Positions 63,801-64,000 of a DNA stretch of 64,000 nucleotides are shown here, one piece after another. The position numbers and the translations under genes are program-made. The notes below the pieces were generated by a model, which had not been told where the DNA came from, ran no database searches, and was given only the letters and a program-made list of their open reading frames with translations. How positions within the stretch are numbered: position 1 is the first letter of the stretch; every line of letters begins with the position of its first letter. The DNA comes from Leguminivora glycinivorella. Its lineage: Eukaryota > Arthropoda > Insecta > Lepidoptera > Tortricidae. The stretch lies in NCBI RefSeq assembly GCF_023078275.1, contig NC_062993.1:1-64000 (forward strand), written 5' to 3'.

Positions 63801-64000
63801 GCAACGTAGCCGTGGCCTTTTACAACGCGACTAAATGGACTGGAGCCGGCAGCGCTCCGCGTTGTTAAGGCCACGGTGCCATCCAGATCCCCAACCCAGT
63901 CATCTCGGGCAGGCACTCTGTAAGGCTCTGCCACTACAGCGATGTGAATGGACCACTGTGCCATACTCTGGTAAAGGAGATCCTGGGCCCTAGCACAGTG
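60876..64000 (-). CDS. E5 ORF2, 5'-partial, one frame break
   Basis: Open to the window edge, where it reads HCARAQDLLYQSMAQW, so only the first dozen or so codons are missing. Endonuclease (GDFNAKHAVWGS, LSDHRYV), reverse transcriptase (APGLDGIPGRA, YRPIVLLDEVGKL, SLDIANAF, GVPQGSVLGPLLWN, YADD) and finger CHECG/HTLEEC are present, with the tail DRRLPP. One break in C-run 62946-62949 sits at the same place as in E1. The 691 codons downstream of it are uninterrupted, including the two sites where E1 lacks a base. Confidence 0.92.

Larger units (their letters stand above)
60542..64000 (-). mobile_element. E5, second copy of the E1 family, cut by the window end
   Basis: The 3' 3.46 kb of an element that matches E1 almost base for base (E1 position + 32,637 near the 3' end). 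Its poly(A) is 22 bases (60542-60563 on the complement). ORF1, the leader and the 5' end lie beyond the window. Confidence 0.94.

Overview
This window looks like the end of an insect chromosome. The telomeric repeat is TTAGG, written CCTAA on the + strand over most of the window. It is interrupted by non-LTR retrotransposons that sit precisely inside the repeat, as the R1-clade elements SART and TRAS do in Lepidoptera. A moth or butterfly, or another insect that keeps TTAGG telomeres, is the simplest host; the species cannot be fixed from the sequence. I see no host single-copy gene, tRNA, rRNA or CRISPR array.

Bases 1-27,776 are AT-rich subtelomere made of one composite unit of about 6 kb, repeated. 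Each unit holds, in order, (TTAGG)n, a conserved 720-bp segment, a 27-bp TGACAG minisatellite, several copies of a ~530-bp satellite, and a 19-bp minisatellite. Copies up to about 12,945 run in one direction and later copies in the other, so the TTAGG strands of the two arms point at each other. The sequence around the turning point is degraded. This is either a terminal inverted duplication or an assembly fold-back.

Bases 27,777-64,000 are a nest of retrotransposons separated by short (CCTAA)n tracts. Five SART-like copies lie on the - strand with poly(A) tails facing TTAGG: E1 (27,891-34,708), a 3' fragment Et (34,803-35,011), E3 (46,701-53,447), E4 (53,577-60,487) and E5 (60,542 to the window end, almost identical to E1). 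A different, RNase H-bearing element, E2 (35,629-43,407), lies on the + strand and is fused directly to a 5'-truncated relative, E2b (43,408-46,673).

Each SART-like element encodes a gag-like ORF1 with zinc knuckles and an ORF2 with endonuclease, reverse transcriptase and a C-terminal zinc finger. ORF1 and ORF2 meet at a stop/start junction (UAAUG, UAAAUG or UAAUAUG). E4 is fully open. The other elements carry frame breaks that each fit one missing base in a homopolymer.

The most interesting structures are RNA. The 5' end of E1 folds as an HDV-like self-cleaving ribozyme placed exactly at the telomere/element boundary; E3 and E4 carry a second, more tentative version. The SART-like 3' UTRs share a terminal domain whose helices covary among families. 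Its hairpin loop is complementary to the loop of another covarying hairpin just after the ORF2 stop codon, which predicts a kissing-loop contact. Together these suggest defined 5' ends, coupled translation, and a 3' tag recognised by the element's own reverse transcriptase.
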